Source: Mesoterricola sediminis
Lineage (GTDB): Bacteria; Acidobacteriota; Holophagae; Holophagales; Holophagaceae
Direction of reading: 5' to 3'
Length of the DNA: 64,000 nucleotides
Assembly (NCBI RefSeq): GCF_030295425.1
Contig: NZ_AP027081.1
Coordinates: forward strand, 1,612,001-1,676,000
In this document: one piece after another, positions 8,180 to 18,425 of the stretch
Position numbering within the stretch: position 1 is the stretch's first letter
How the letters are laid out: the number at the start of each line of letters is the position of its first letter
Translations under genes and position numbers: made by a program
The notes under the pieces: generated by a model
What the model was told of the DNA's origin: nothing
Seen by the model: only the letters and a program-made list of their open reading frames with translations
Databases searched by the model: none

Positions 8180-8892
8180 TTCCCGGCTTCCTGGAGCGGC
8201 TCGCGGAGGGCGTCACCCAGGCCCCGCCCCTCCAGCAGGTGGGGATCGCCTTCGCGGGGGGGCTCCTCACCTCCGCCAATCCCTGCGTCCTGGTGGCGGC
8301 GCCCCTCGTGGTCGGCTTCGCCGGGGGCACGGAGGCCGGCCGCCGGCATCCCGCCCTCTTGTCCGGCGCCTTCGTCCTGGGCCTGGCCGGCGCCTTCACC
8401 CTGTTGGGCCTGGCCGCCGCCCTGACGGGCACCCTCCTCGGCGATGTGGGGTGGGGCTGGAAGGCTGCCCTCGGGGTCGTGCTCCTCCTGGTGGGCCTGC
8501 ACCTCGCGGGCTGGGTGCGCTGGCTGCCCGCGCCGGATCCCGCGCGGCTGCGGCGCTTCCAGGGCGCGGGGCTCCTGGGGGCCTTCGCCCTGGGGGGCCT
8601 CACGGGCACCCTGTCCGCCCCCTGCGCGACCCCGGCCCTGGCGGCGGTGCTGACCCTGGTGGCCCTGCAGCGGCGCATCCTCTGGGGGGGCGCGCTGCTG
8701 TTCGCCTATGCCCTGGGCCACGGCCTCCTCCTCTTCCTGGCCGGCACCTCGTCGGGCTGGGTGCAGCGGTTCACCCGGAACCGGCGCTCCGCGGCCCTGG
8801 CCACGGCCTTTTCCCGGGGGATGGGCCTGCTCCTGCTGGCCTGCGCGGCCTGGGTGCTGGTGCTCGCTTGGCAGGCGGCTGTGGCCGGTTGA
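8176..8892 (+). CDS. CcdA-like transmembrane electron carrier
   Basis: A 238-residue membrane protein with six predicted helices. It has the two conserved cysteines of the DsbD-beta/CcdA family: SANPCVLVAAP near residue 37 in helix 1 and SAPCATPALA near residue 150 in helix 4. Such proteins carry electrons from cytoplasmic thioredoxin to periplasmic thiol proteins. The partner is probably the periplasmic thioredoxin encoded just upstream, giving the arsenic operon its own reducing line. A separate full-length DsbD is encoded at 16661-18412. Confidence 0.83.
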   Translation: MIPGFLERLAEGVTQAPPLQQVGIAFAGGLLTSANPCVLVAAPLVVGFAGGTEAGRRHPALLSGAFVLGLAGAFTLLGLAAALTGTLLGDVGWGWKAALGVVLLLVGLHLAGWVRWLPAPDPARLRRFQGAGLLGAFALGGLTGTLSAPCATPALAAVLTLVALQRRILWGGALLFAYALGHGLLLFLAGTSSGWVQRFTRNRRSAALATAFSRGMGLLLLACAAWVLVLAWQAAVAG

Positions 8893-8923
8893 CCCTTCGC
8901 GCCGGCGGGGGCTTTCGCCTAGA

Positions 8924-8952
8924 TTTCTATTGCTCTAGTTTTGTCGAAATAT
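8924..8952. promoter_or_regulatory. ArsR2 operator (copy in arsR2 promoter)
   Basis: The reverse complement of this 29-base segment reads ATATTTCGA-CAAA-ACTAGA-GCA-ATAGAAA in sections and matches the segment at 11713-11741 at 23 of 29 positions. The two copies lie upstream of arsR2 and arsP2 and in opposite orientation. A weak promoter (TTGCTC at 8930, TACACT at 8952, 16-base spacer) overlaps it, which would make the arsR2 message almost leaderless. Confidence 0.65.
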
Positions 8953-8963
8953 ACACTGGGGCC

Positions 8964-9287
8964 ATGGCACCCTCCGACCCCGTCCTCGACCTCCACGTGC
9001 GGCGCCTCAAGGCCCTGGGGCACGCGGCCCGCCTTGCCATCGTCCGGGTGGTGGTCCAGGGCCCCGAGGGGGGCACGCCGGCCGGGGAGATCCAGGCCCG
9101 GCTCGGCATCCCCGGTTCCACCCTCAGCCATCACCTTTCGGAACTGACCCAGGCGGGCCTCCTGCAGCCCTCGCGCCAGGGGACCACGATCCGGTACGCG
9201 GCCTGCTTCGACCATCTGCGGGCCCTCACCGACTACGTCTGGGAGAACTGCTGCGGCAGCGGGCGCTGCGGCCCGGACTGCCCGTGA
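8964..9287 (+). CDS. arsR: ArsR-family repressor with C-terminal cysteine site (ArsR2)
   Basis: A 107-residue winged-helix protein. It lacks the ELCVC motif in the recognition region (that position reads TPAGEIQ) and instead has a C-terminal cysteine cluster [13 protein letters not shown], Cys96, Cys97, Cys102 and Cys106. This placement is very like the Cys95/Cys96/Cys102 site described for Acidithiobacillus ferrooxidans ArsR, an independently evolved As(III) site. The DNA-reading helix is [16 protein letters not shown]. The start ATG at 8964 was chosen because longer reading runs back into the ccdA-like gene. It leads the arsM-acr3 operon and probably binds the element at 8924-8952. Confidence 0.87.
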   Translation: MAPSDPVLDLHVRRLKALGHAARLAIVRVVVQGPEGGTPAGEIQARLGIPGSTLSHHLSELTQAGLLQPSRQGTTIRYAACFDHLRALTDYVWENCCGSGRCGPDCP

Positions 9288-9298
9288 AAGGAGGCCCC

Positions 9299-10135
9299 AT
9301 GCCCCTGTCCGACCATCCAACCCACACGACCGTCCGCAAGGCCTACGGGAAGATCGCGTCCGCCGGCGCGGGATGCTGCGGGCCCGGCTCCTCCTGCTGC
9401 GGCGGCGCCCGGCCCTCCGAGGTGGCCCTGGGCTTGGGCTACGCCGGCGACGACCTGGCGCGCCTGCCCGAGGGGGCGAACCTGGGCCTCTCCTGCGGCA
9501 ATCCCACGGCCATGGCGGAGCTCCGGCCCGGCGAGACGGTGCTCGACCTCGGCTCCGGCGCGGGAATGGACGCCTTCCTCGCCGCGCAGCGTGTCGGCGC
9601 TTCGGGCCACGTGCACGGGGTGGACATGACCCGGCAGATGGTGGCCCGGGCCCGCGCCAACGCCGCCGAGTTCAAGCGCCGCACCGGCCTGGCCAACCTC
9701 ACCTTCCATCTCGGCCAGATCGAGGCGATCCCCCTTCCCGACGCGTCGGTGGACGTGGTCCTCTCCAACTGCGTCCTGAACCTCAGTCCGGACCAGCCCC
9801 GGGTCTGGCGGGAGATCGCCCGGGTCCTCCGTCCCGGGGGCCGCGTCTCCATCTCGGACATGGTGCTGCTGCGGCCCCTCCCCGACGAGGTCCGCGGGGA
9901 CGTGGAGGCGCTGGTGGGATGCATCGCCGGGGCCTCCCTTGCGGACGACGTGGCGCGCATGATGCGGGAGGCGGGCCTGGAGGAGGTCCGGCTCCTGCCC
10001 AAGGAAGGCGCCCTGGAGGCCATGCTTCCGGAGGACGATCCCATGGCCGCGCGGCTCCGGGCGCTCCTCCCGGAGGGGACGCGCCCCGCCGATTTCGTGG
10101 CCAGCCTCATCCTTTCCGCCCGCCGACCCGCCTGA
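9299..10135 (+). CDS. arsM: Arsenite S-adenosylmethionine methyltransferase
   Basis: A 278-residue cytoplasmic enzyme that methylates As(III) using SAM and thiols. The SAM-binding motif is [12 protein letters not shown] (about 81-92). The three cysteines needed for As(III) binding and methylation are present: Cys66 in LSCGNP, Cys158 in SNCVLNL and Cys208 in VGCIAGA. An N-terminal cysteine-rich patch ([12 protein letters not shown], 25-36) is also typical. The ATG at 9299 follows an AAAGGAGG site; a GTG at 9284 overlapping the arsR2 stop is the alternative. Products (methylarsenite, dimethylarsenite) are substrates of ArsP permeases, which fits the two arsP genes around it. Confidence 0.92.
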   Translation: MPLSDHPTHTTVRKAYGKIASAGAGCCGPGSSCCGGARPSEVALGLGYAGDDLARLPEGANLGLSCGNPTAMAELRPGETVLDLGSGAGMDAFLAAQRVGASGHVHGVDMTRQMVARARANAAEFKRRTGLANLTFHLGQIEAIPLPDASVDVVLSNCVLNLSPDQPRVWREIARVLRPGGRVSISDMVLLRPLPDEVRGDVEALVGCIAGASLADDVARMMREAGLEEVRLLPKEGALEAMLPEDDPMAARLRALLPEGTRPADFVASLILSARRPA

Positions 10136-10146
10136 ACGAGGTGCCC

Positions 10147-11223
<1,077 letters not shown>

Positions 11224-11242
11224 CCGGGGAAAGGAGGCCGCC

Positions 11243-11659
11243 ATGGCGGACGGCGCGCGACCGGGCATGGTGATCCAGGGGCTGTGGTTCCTGGGGCCCC
11301 GGGAGGCCCTGGAGCAGCTCAGCGCCGGCGCGGTCCTCGTGGACCTGCGCAGCGACGCGCTGGTGGAGATGAAGGCCTTCTCCGTGCCCCGCCTCGTGCG
11401 CGTGCCCCACCTCCAGGTGGCGGAACGCGCCGGCGACCTGCCCCGGGCGGTCCTGCTGATCCTGGCCGACGCCTCGGGGGTCTACACCCGGGCCGCGGCC
11501 CGGACGCTCCTGGCGGCGGGCTTCGACCGGGTGGCCTGCCTCAACGGGGGCATGCTGGCCTGGGACCAGGAGGGCCTGCCCCTGGTGACCGATCCCGACG
11601 CCCTCCTCCACGGCGACTGCGCCTGCGTCATGCGGTCCCGCAAGGACCGCCGCCCCTGA
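11243..11659 (+). CDS. Rhodanese-like domain protein without catalytic Cys
   Basis: A 138-residue protein with the rhodanese fold: strand VLVDLRS near residue 32, the segment VPHLQVAERAGDLP, and the closing GFDRVACLNGGMLAWDQEGLP. The active-site position reads ILADASGVYTRAA, so the usual catalytic cysteine is absent. A Cys pair sits at the extreme C-terminus (GDCACVMR). It follows acr3 by 19 bases with a GGAGG site. Its role in the arsenic operon is unknown; it may be a binding or sensing relic rather than a sulfurtransferase. Confidence 0.72.
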   Translation: MADGARPGMVIQGLWFLGPREALEQLSAGAVLVDLRSDALVEMKAFSVPRLVRVPHLQVAERAGDLPRAVLLILADASGVYTRAAARTLLAAGFDRVACLNGGMLAWDQEGLPLVTDPDALLHGDCACVMRSRKDRRP

Positions 11660-11705
11660 CCGGAGCCCCCAGGGCACCCCTCCGCCGACGGGGCGGCCAC
11701 GGGGG

Positions 11706-11733
11706 TTGACAGATATTTCGATAGAACTAGAAT
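11706..11733 (+). promoter_or_regulatory. Promoter of arsP2
   Basis: A perfect TTGACA (11706-11711) and TAGAAT (11728-11733, five of six) are 16 bases apart, about 45 bases upstream of the arsP2 ATG. The operator element 11713-11741 overlaps the spacer and -10, so arsP2 is probably repressed by ArsR2 independently of read-through from acr3. Confidence 0.72.
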
Positions 11734-11741
11734 TATGGAAA
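11713..11741. promoter_or_regulatory. ArsR2 operator (copy in arsP2 promoter)
   Basis: Reads ATATTTCGA then TAGAACTAGA then ATTATGGAAA. It matches the reverse complement of 8924-8952 at 23 of 29 positions, with the blocks ATATTTCGA and AACTAGA identical. It covers the promoter of arsP2. Confidence 0.65.
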
Positions 11742-11777
11742 CAATGGGCCGGTGCCCGTCCTTTCCAGGGAGTTTCC

Positions 11778-12896
11778 ATGCGCATCGTTCGACGTGAATC
11801 CAGGGCGGTCCTGACGGAGGCCTGCTGCGGCGGGGCGGGGGGCTGCGGCTGCTCGGTCCCGCCCGCCGGGGCGGGGCGGGGGCTCGCGGATTGGGTCCGG
11901 TGGGCGCCTCCGGTCCTCGCGGCGGGCGTGGCCCTCTACCTGGGCCTGGAACCCCTGGCCCGGTTCCTCACCGCCCGCGTCCTGGGGCTGGACCCCGCCT
12001 CGCGCCTGGGCGGGGCGGTGGCCTTCTTCCTCTACGACGCGCCCAAGGTGCTCCTCCTCCTGGGCGCGGTCACGTTCGCGGTGGCCTTCCTCCAGAGCTT
12101 CCTCGACCCGGCCCGGACCCGGGCGCTCCTGGCCCGGCGCCGGGGCGCGGCCGGCAACCTCCTGGCCAGCCTCTTCGGCATCCTCACCCCCTTCTGCTCC
12201 TGCTCGGCCGTGCCCCTCTTCATCGGGCTCGTGCGGGTCGGCGTGCCCCTGGGCGTGACGTTCAGCTACCTGGTGGCCGCGCCCATGATCAACGAAGTCG
12301 CGCTGGTGCTGCTCCTGGCCATGTTCGGGTGGAAGCTGGCCCTGCTCTACGCGGGGACCGGGGTGGCCCTGGCGGCCGCGTCGGGGTGGATCCTCGGGCG
12401 GTTCGACCTCGCCTCGGCGGTGGAGCCCTGGGTGGCGGAGGGCCGGGCCGATTCCGGGACGGCCCCCGCGGGGCCCCTGGGGCTGGCAGTCCGCTTGGAC
12501 CGGGCCCTGGCGGGCGCCCGGGAGACGGTGGGGAAGGTCTGGCCCTACGCCCTGGCCGGCATCGGTGTCGGCGCCTTCCTCCACGGCTACATTCCCGAAG
12601 GCCTCCTGGCGGGGTTCATGGGGCGCGGCTCCTGGTGGACGGTGCCCCTGGCGGTCCTCATCGGGGTGCCCCTCTACGCCAGCACCGCCGTGGTGCTGCC
12701 CATCGTCCAGACCCTGCTGGCCAAGGGGGCCGCGCTGGGAACCGTCCTGGCCTTCATGATGGCGGTGACGGCCCTGTCCCTGCCCGAGGTGATCCTGCTC
12801 CGGCGGGTGCTCCGGCCGCGCCTCATCGCGCTGTTCCTCGGCGTGGTCACCGTGGGCATCATCGGCGTGGGGTGGCTCTTCAACGCGCGCCTGTAG
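11778..12896 (+). CDS. arsP: ArsP/DUF318-type permease, copy 2
   Basis: A 372-residue membrane protein paralogous to the permease at 6460-7536. It shares TPFCSCSAVPLFIG, the LVAAPM(V/I)NEVAL block, VGKVWPY in the central loop and a second half with GVPLYAS and ALSLPEVILLR. The N-terminus is cysteine-rich (EACCGGAGGCGCS, about residues 13-25) beyond what the first copy has. The ATG at 11778 follows GGGAG with good spacing; a TTG in frame at 11706 is the first triplet of the -35 box and is rejected. It has its own promoter and operator. The two copies may differ in substrate, for example methylarsenite versus another arsenical or metal. Confidence 0.8.
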   Translation: MRIVRRESRAVLTEACCGGAGGCGCSVPPAGAGRGLADWVRWAPPVLAAGVALYLGLEPLARFLTARVLGLDPASRLGGAVAFFLYDAPKVLLLLGAVTFAVAFLQSFLDPARTRALLARRRGAAGNLLASLFGILTPFCSCSAVPLFIGLVRVGVPLGVTFSYLVAAPMINEVALVLLLAMFGWKLALLYAGTGVALAAASGWILGRFDLASAVEPWVAEGRADSGTAPAGPLGLAVRLDRALAGARETVGKVWPYALAGIGVGAFLHGYIPEGLLAGFMGRGSWWTVPLAVLIGVPLYASTAVVLPIVQTLLAKGAALGTVLAFMMAVTALSLPEVILLRRVLRPRLIALFLGVVTVGIIGVGWLFNARL

Positions 12897-12921
12897 CCGC
12901 CGGAAGGGGAACGGGGGGATA

Positions 12922-13458
12922 ATGGATGTTTCCCCTTCAATCGGAGCCTCCGCCTTGACCCTGCGTTCCTGTTGCCTGCTCTGCATGTTGGCCCTGCCGG
13001 CCCTGGCCCAGGTGGAGGGGACCTGGGACCTGGTCCAGGCCCCGGACCTGGAGGCGCAGGTGGCGGCGGCGACGAAAGGCCTGCGCCCCGCCGAAGCGGA
13101 CCGGGCGCGCCGCCGCCTTCAGGTGGTCCGGGCGGCCCCCCGGAGAATCACCCTCCGCCACGCGGGGGGCCGGTTCCACGCCGAAGCCGAGGGCGAGCCC
13201 GCCCTGGACGTGCCCGACACGGGCCGGGCCGTGCCCTGGACCGGGCCGGACGGCGGGACCTACCTGGCCGCGGTCCGCCGGGAAGGGAAGGCCCTCGTCC
13301 AGACCCTGATGGGCGAGGACGGCATGCGCGCCTGGACCTACCGCCTCGAGGGCCTGGTCCTGAGGGTGCGCGTGGAGAGCAAGGGGCTGCTGCTGCGCCG
13401 GCCCCTGGTGTACACCCTGGTCTACCGGCGCGCGCCCGCGGAGGGCGGCCGCCGCTGA
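12922..13458 (+). CDS. Hypothetical secreted protein
   Basis: I do not recognise the family. The protein has a signal peptide (SCCLLCMLALPALAQ) then about 150 residues that begin VEGTWDLVQAP and contain alternating short beta-type segments (RRITLRHAGGRFHAE, GTYLAAVRREGKALVQTL, LRVRVESKG), suggesting a lipocalin-like beta barrel. Start choice is uncertain: ATG at 12922, or TTG at 12955 with GGAG 8 bases upstream, which gives a more usual signal peptide length. It lies 25 bases after arsP2 but nothing ties it to arsenic. Confidence 0.55.
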   Translation: MDVSPSIGASALTLRSCCLLCMLALPALAQVEGTWDLVQAPDLEAQVAAATKGLRPAEADRARRRLQVVRAAPRRITLRHAGGRFHAEAEGEPALDVPDTGRAVPWTGPDGGTYLAAVRREGKALVQTLMGEDGMRAWTYRLEGLVLRVRVESKGLLLRRPLVYTLVYRRAPAEGGRR

Positions 13459-13671
13459 GGCTGCGCTTTCCGGCCCGGGACCCGTGGCGGACCGAGTCTT
13501 TAAATGAGGTGAATGAACGGGTTGCGTTTCAGTCGAAGCGCTCTTAAAACACCCCGGAAACTTCACCAAAGATCTCGTTGCCGCCCGTCCGGAAGCGGAA
13601 AACCATCAAGGGAGCGGCGACCCCGTCCACGCCTGGACTTCCGGGCCCCCCATCCCACAGTCGGAGCGAGC

Positions 13672-15180
13672 ATGAACGGCTTCATTCAAGCGGCCGCAGC
13701 GGCAGCGCTGTGCGCCTCCCTGGCGGCGCAGGCCCCCCCCATCCTGGAGCGCACCCTGCCCAATGGCTTCCAGGTGCTGCTCGTGGAGCGCCATGACGAG
13801 CCGTCCATCTCCTGTGGGTGGGTGGTGCGGGCCGGAAGCGCCAATGAGCGGCCCGGCATCACGGGCGTGGCCCACCTCTTCGAGCACATGATGTTCAAGG
13901 GCACCCGCACCATCGGCACCCGGGACGCGGTCCGCGACGGCGAGCTGAACCGGAAGCAGGACGAGGTGATGAAGACCGTCCGGGAGGAACAGGCCCTCCT
14001 CTGCGAGCGCCTGCGCCGCGGCGAGATCCAGGACCTGCGGGACCCCGCGGCGCGCACGCCGCGCCTCCAGGCCGCCCTGGCGGAGCTGGACGCCCTGGTG
14101 AAGGCCCAGCGCGCCCTCATCGTGAAGGACGAGCTGCCCAAGGTCTACGGCCAGGCCGGGGCCACGGGCCTGAACGCCAACACCACCACCGACCGCACCT
14201 TCTTCCACATCGATGTGCCCGCCAACAAGCTGGAGCTCTGGGCGTGGCTGGAGTCCGACCGGCTCCTGGACCCGGTGTTCCGGGAGTTCTACAGCGAGCG
14301 CGACGTGGTCCTGGAGGAGCGCCGCATGCGCGTGGAGGCGACGCCCACGGGCCGGGCCATGGAGACCTTCCAGGCCATGCAGTGGCAGGCCAGCCCCTAC
14401 AGCTGGCCCGTCATCGGCTGGCCCAGCGACATCTCCAGCCTGACCCGGGACCAGGCCGACGCGTTCTTCGCGACGTACTACGCCCCCGGCAACATCACGC
14501 TCATCCTGGTGGGCGACTTCAAGGCCGAGGAGGCCATGGCGACCCTCACCCGCTACTTCGGGCGGGTCCCCGCGAACCCCGTCCCGCCGCCGCCGGTCAC
14601 CGTGCTGGAACCGCCCCAGGGCGGGGAGCAGCGCCTGACCGCCGATGTCGAGGCCACCCCCTTCGTGCTGATCGCCCAGAAGGCCGTGCCCTCCGTCCAC
14701 CGGGACGCCGCGGCGCTGGACATCCTCGCGGCCATCCTGAACGGGGATTCGGGCCGCCTGAAGCGCGCCCTCGTGCAGGGCCGGGGCGCCGCCATCGAGG
14801 CGGGCTGCGGCTTCGAGGGCCAGAAGTACGGCGGCACCTTCCGCCTCTACGCGGCCCCGGTGCCCGGGAAGGGCCCGGAGGAGCTGGAGGCCCTCCTGCT
14901 CGACGAGATCCGGGCCGTCCAGGACCAGGGCGTCACGGACCACGAGCTCCAGAAGGTGAAGAACCAGATCGCCGCCTACACGTACCGGCGCATGGAGCGG
15001 AACGGGGACCTGCGGGACCAGCTCGCCGAGGCGGTGTCCGCCGGCACCTGGCGGGACTTCCTGGCCGAGCCGGAGCGCCTCCAGGCCGTGACCCGCGAGG
15101 ACGTGCAGCGGGTGGCCCGGACCTACTTCGCCCGCGAGGGCCGCAACACCCTGGTGGTCCGCCGGAAGGAGACCAAGTGA
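13672..15180 (+). CDS. M16-family zinc metallopeptidase, active subunit
   Basis: A 502-residue protein with signal peptide (1-20). The inverted zinc motif HLFEH is at residues 68-72 (VAHLFEHMMFKGT), and the distal acidic helix appears as YSERDVVLEERRM near residue 214. Between them an insertion of charged, helix-prone sequence (about 90-150) is larger than in minimal M16 proteins. The second M16 domain covers roughly 275-500. Together with the next gene it should form a two-subunit periplasmic peptidase in which this is the catalytic partner. The start ATG at 13672 directly precedes the signal peptide; an in-frame upstream extension has no such feature. Confidence 0.88.
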   Translation: MNGFIQAAAAAALCASLAAQAPPILERTLPNGFQVLLVERHDEPSISCGWVVRAGSANERPGITGVAHLFEHMMFKGTRTIGTRDAVRDGELNRKQDEVMKTVREEQALLCERLRRGEIQDLRDPAARTPRLQAALAELDALVKAQRALIVKDELPKVYGQAGATGLNANTTTDRTFFHIDVPANKLELWAWLESDRLLDPVFREFYSERDVVLEERRMRVEATPTGRAMETFQAMQWQASPYSWPVIGWPSDISSLTRDQADAFFATYYAPGNITLILVGDFKAEEAMATLTRYFGRVPANPVPPPPVTVLEPPQGGEQRLTADVEATPFVLIAQKAVPSVHRDAAALDILAAILNGDSGRLKRALVQGRGAAIEAGCGFEGQKYGGTFRLYAAPVPGKGPEELEALLLDEIRAVQDQGVTDHELQKVKNQIAAYTYRRMERNGDLRDQLAEAVSAGTWRDFLAEPERLQAVTREDVQRVARTYFAREGRNTLVVRRKETK

Positions 15181-16652
15181 TGTACCGCCCCCTCCTCCTC
15201 GCCCTGGCCGCGGGCCTGGCGCTGCAGGCCCAGGCCATCCCGCCCCGGCCCGAGGCCATCGCGTTCAAGCCCCTCGCCTTCACCGTCCCCAAGGCGGGCG
15301 CCTTCAAGGCCGCCCTCTCCAACGGCATCCCGGTCTACATCGCGGACGAGCCCGGAGGGCTCCCCCTCGTGCGGATCCGCGTCTTCATCAAGGGCGGCTC
15401 CTACCTGGATCCCGCGGGCAAGGAGGGCCTGGCCGCCCTCGCCGGGGCCCAGATGCGCGCCGGCGGCACCCGCCGCACCCCGGCCGCGGCCCTGGACGAG
15501 CGGCTCGAGTTCCTGGCCGCCGACCTCCAGGCCCAGCTGGGCGAGACCTCGGGCTCCCTCGCCCTGGACATCCTGGACAAGGACCTGCCGGAAGGGCTGG
15601 ACCTGCTCATGCAGGTGCTGACCCAGCCGGCCTTCGCCCCGGAGCGGCTGGCGGAGGCCAAGCGCGCCCTCCGCCAGGGCCTGGCCTCCCGGAACGACCG
15701 GCTCGACACCATCGCGGGGCTGGAGATGCCGCGCCTCCTCTACGGGGAGGGGCACTTCACCCGCGCCGGGGCCACCGCCGCGAGCGTGGACGCCATCACC
15801 CGGGAGGATCTGGCGGCCTTCCACGCGCGGCTGCTCCACCCCGCCAACCTGGTCGTTTCCGTCTCCGGCAAGTTCCAGCGCAAAGCCATGCTGGCCCGCC
15901 TCGACGCGACCCTGGGCCGGCTCACGGCCGGGTCCGCCGCGCGGGTGAGCCCCGCGGTGCCCGCCCCGGCCTACCGGGCCAGGCCCGGCATCTACGTGAT
16001 GGACAAGGCGGTGCCCCAGAGCCTGGTGCGCTGGAGCCTCCCGGGCCTGCGCCGCACCGACCCGGACTGGGCCGCCGCGACCGTGCTCAACCGCATCCTG
16101 GCCGGGGGCGACTTCACGGCCCGCCTCACCAAGAAGATCCGCAGCGACGAGGGCCTCACCTACGGCATCGGCGGCGCCTTCGGCGACGGTCCCTACTGGC
16201 GGGGCAACTGGAGCGGCCAGTTCCAGACCCGCAACGCCTCCGTCGCCTACGCCCTGAAACTCTTCCTGGCCGAGGTGGAGCGCATCAAGCGCGAGCCCGT
16301 GCCCGCCGAGGAGCTGGCCTCCATCCAGGCCGGGATCGTGGAAGCCTTCCCCGCCCGGTGGGGCCGGAAGGCCGGCGTCGTGGACCTCTTCGCCAGCGAG
16401 CGCCTGGTTGGCTGGCCCGAGGACGGGTGGGCCGACTACCGCGCGCGCATCCAGGCCGTCACGGCGGAGGATGTGCAGCGGGTGGCCCGGACGTACCTGG
16501 ACCCCGCGAAGCTGGTCCTCCTCGTGGTGGGCAAGGCCGACGAGGTCCTGGCCGGGGACCGGGACCATCCCGGCGCCCTCGCGGACGTGGCGCCGCTCCC
16601 CGTGGTGCGCCTGCCCCTGCGCGACCCCCTGACCCTGAACCCCCTTTCCTGA
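15180..16652 (+). CDS. M16-family peptidase, non-catalytic subunit
   Basis: A 490-residue signal-peptide protein (about 1-20, LALQAQA). It has the M16 fold pattern (LSNGIPVYIADE, IKGGSYLDPAGKEGLAAL, late NRILAGGDFTARLTKKIRSDEGLTYGIGG) but the zinc motif HxxEH is missing: the aligned segment reads GLAALAGAQMRAGGT. The second half has the R/Y pair (RSDEGLTYG) that holds substrate in two-subunit M16 enzymes. The start codon overlaps the previous stop (TGATG), so the partners are co-translated. Confidence 0.87.
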   Translation: MYRPLLLALAAGLALQAQAIPPRPEAIAFKPLAFTVPKAGAFKAALSNGIPVYIADEPGGLPLVRIRVFIKGGSYLDPAGKEGLAALAGAQMRAGGTRRTPAAALDERLEFLAADLQAQLGETSGSLALDILDKDLPEGLDLLMQVLTQPAFAPERLAEAKRALRQGLASRNDRLDTIAGLEMPRLLYGEGHFTRAGATAASVDAITREDLAAFHARLLHPANLVVSVSGKFQRKAMLARLDATLGRLTAGSAARVSPAVPAPAYRARPGIYVMDKAVPQSLVRWSLPGLRRTDPDWAAATVLNRILAGGDFTARLTKKIRSDEGLTYGIGGAFGDGPYWRGNWSGQFQTRNASVAYALKLFLAEVERIKREPVPAEELASIQAGIVEAFPARWGRKAGVVDLFASERLVGWPEDGWADYRARIQAVTAEDVQRVARTYLDPAKLVLLVVGKADEVLAGDRDHPGALADVAPLPVVRLPLRDPLTLNPLS

Positions 16653-16660
16653 GGTCGTCC

Positions 16661-18412
16661 ATGCTCCTGTCCCGTTTCCTGCCGGTCCTCCTCCTCGTCT
16701 TCGCATGGGCGGGCCGGGGCCTCGCGGCCGATCCCAGGATCGGCGTCGCCTTCGAGAAGGGCGAGGTCGTCCTCACCGTCCCCAAGGGGACCCACATCAA
16801 GAAATCCTTCACCGAGGTGCGCCTGGAGGGCGCCGGCCGGATCCAGGCGGGGCCCCTGCCCAGGGCCGACGGCAAGGACGAGCTCGGCGACGACGTCTTC
16901 CACGGCATCGTGCGCATCCCCGTGGCCGGCCAGGGCCTCCAGGGGGAGGCGCGGCTCGTGGTCACCTACCAGGCCTGCACGGAGGGCGAGGGCGGCAACT
17001 GCTACCCGCCCACCGACGTGCCGTTGACCGTGAGGGCCGCGGACCTGAAGCCGATGCCGGAGCCCAAGGCGAAGGCCGGGGCCGCTCCGGCCCAGGCCTC
17101 CCCGGCCGCCGCGGCCTCCCCGGCTCCGCAGGCCGCGCCCGCCCCTGAAGCCGCACAGCCCGCGCCCGCCGCGGCCCCCGCCCATGCCGAGCCCCCCGCG
17201 CCGGCCGCCAAGGATAAAGGCTTCCTCCTGGGCCTCCTCGTGGTCTTCCTGGCGGGGCTCGGGGCCTCCCTCACGCCCTGCGTCTACCCCATGATCCCCA
17301 TCACCATGGCCATCATCGGCGCCAAGGGCGGCGGCAGGCTGAAGGGCTTCTCCCTCTCCTTCGTCCTCGTCCTGGGCATGGCCGTCACCTACACGGTGCT
17401 GGGCGTCGTCGCGGCCCGGAGCGGCGCCACCTTCGGGGCCTTCGCCCAGAAGGCCGCCTTCCTCGTGCCCGTGTCCGCGCTCTTCGCGGTCTTCGCCCTG
17501 TCCCTCTTCGGCGCCTTCGAGATCAGCCTGCCCCAGGGCCTCCAGAACCGCCTCCAGGGCGGCGGCCCCCGCAAGGGCTACGCCGGCGCCTTCTTCATGG
17601 GCCTCGTCCTGGGTCCCCTGGCCGCGCCCTGCGTCGGCCCCATCATCGGCACCGTGCTGGTGGGCATCGCCCAGAAGGGCAGCATGGTCCTGGGCGGCCT
17701 GCAGCTCTTTGTCTTCGCCCTGGGCATGGGCGTGCTCTTCATGGCCGTGGGCACCTTCAGCGCGGGCCTGCCCCGCAGCGGCGACTGGCTGACCCGCCTC
17801 AAGCACGTCATGGGCCTGGTGGTCCTGGGCTTCGCGGCCTGGAACGTGCGCTTCGTGGTGCCCGGATGGGCCAACTACGCCCTGTGGACCGCGACCGCCC
17901 TCGCCGGCGCGGCGGTGTTCGGGGTCTTCGAGGCCGCGGAGGGCCTGGCCGCCCAGGCGCGCAGGGCCCTGGCCGCCGTCCTCCTGGTGCTCGCCGCGGT
18001 CCTCGCCCTGAAGGCCGTGGAGACGGGCCTGGACGTGCAGCTCCTGCCCGCCGGAGGCGCCGCGCAGGCCGGGAAGGCCGAGGCCTCCGCCTGGGGGACC
18101 GATTTCGAGAAGGCCCTCGCCGAGGCCAAGGCCTCCCGGAAGGTGGTCCTCCTGGACACCTGGGCCGTGTGGTGCGCCCAGTGCAGGGAGCTGGACGAGA
18201 AGACCTGGCCGGATCCCGAGGTGACGGCCTGGATCAAGGCCAACGCCATCGCCGTGAAGGTGGACGCCGACAAGGTGCGCCCCGACCTGGCGAAGACCTA
18301 CGCCATCCGCAGTTTCCCCACCGTGATCCTGATGGACGCCGAGGGCCGGGAGATCCGGCGCAGCCTGGGCTTCCGCAAGCCGGCCGAGATGCTGGCCTGG
18401 CTACGCTCCTGA
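16661..18412 (+). CDS. dsbD: Thiol:disulfide interchange protein DsbD
   Basis: A 583-residue three-domain electron shuttle. After the signal peptide the periplasmic alpha domain carries a cysteine pair, CTEGEGGNCYPP, near residues 107-115 (spacing two residues longer than in E. coli). An Ala/Pro-rich linker (about 128-185) follows. The beta domain has eight helices with the two catalytic cysteines in LTPCVYPM and AAPCVGP. The C-terminal gamma domain is thioredoxin-like with WAVWCAQC. Electrons flow from cytoplasmic thioredoxin to periplasmic partners. trxB and trxA follow on the same strand, so the full chain NADPH-TrxB-TrxA-DsbD is encoded within 4 kb. Confidence 0.93.
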   Translation: MLLSRFLPVLLLVFAWAGRGLAADPRIGVAFEKGEVVLTVPKGTHIKKSFTEVRLEGAGRIQAGPLPRADGKDELGDDVFHGIVRIPVAGQGLQGEARLVVTYQACTEGEGGNCYPPTDVPLTVRAADLKPMPEPKAKAGAAPAQASPAAAASPAPQAAPAPEAAQPAPAAAPAHAEPPAPAAKDKGFLLGLLVVFLAGLGASLTPCVYPMIPITMAIIGAKGGGRLKGFSLSFVLVLGMAVTYTVLGVVAARSGATFGAFAQKAAFLVPVSALFAVFALSLFGAFEISLPQGLQNRLQGGGPRKGYAGAFFMGLVLGPLAAPCVGPIIGTVLVGIAQKGSMVLGGLQLFVFALGMGVLFMAVGTFSAGLPRSGDWLTRLKHVMGLVVLGFAAWNVRFVVPGWANYALWTATALAGAAVFGVFEAAEGLAAQARRALAAVLLVLAAVLALKAVETGLDVQLLPAGGAAQAGKAEASAWGTDFEKALAEAKASRKVVLLDTWAVWCAQCRELDEKTWPDPEVTAWIKANAIAVKVDADKVRPDLAKTYAIRSFPTVILMDAEGREIRRSLGFRKPAEMLAWLRS

Positions 18413-18425
18413 ACCCGAGGTCCCC

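Noticed and set aside
9284-9298. GTG start for arsM at 9284
   Set aside because: It overlaps the arsR2 stop and its own upstream site is poor, whereas ATG 9299 directly follows AAAGGAGG.
11243-11659. The rhodanese-like protein as an arsenate reductase (ArsC)
   Set aside because: It lacks the ArsC CX5R or CXXS active site; no arsC is recognised in the window.
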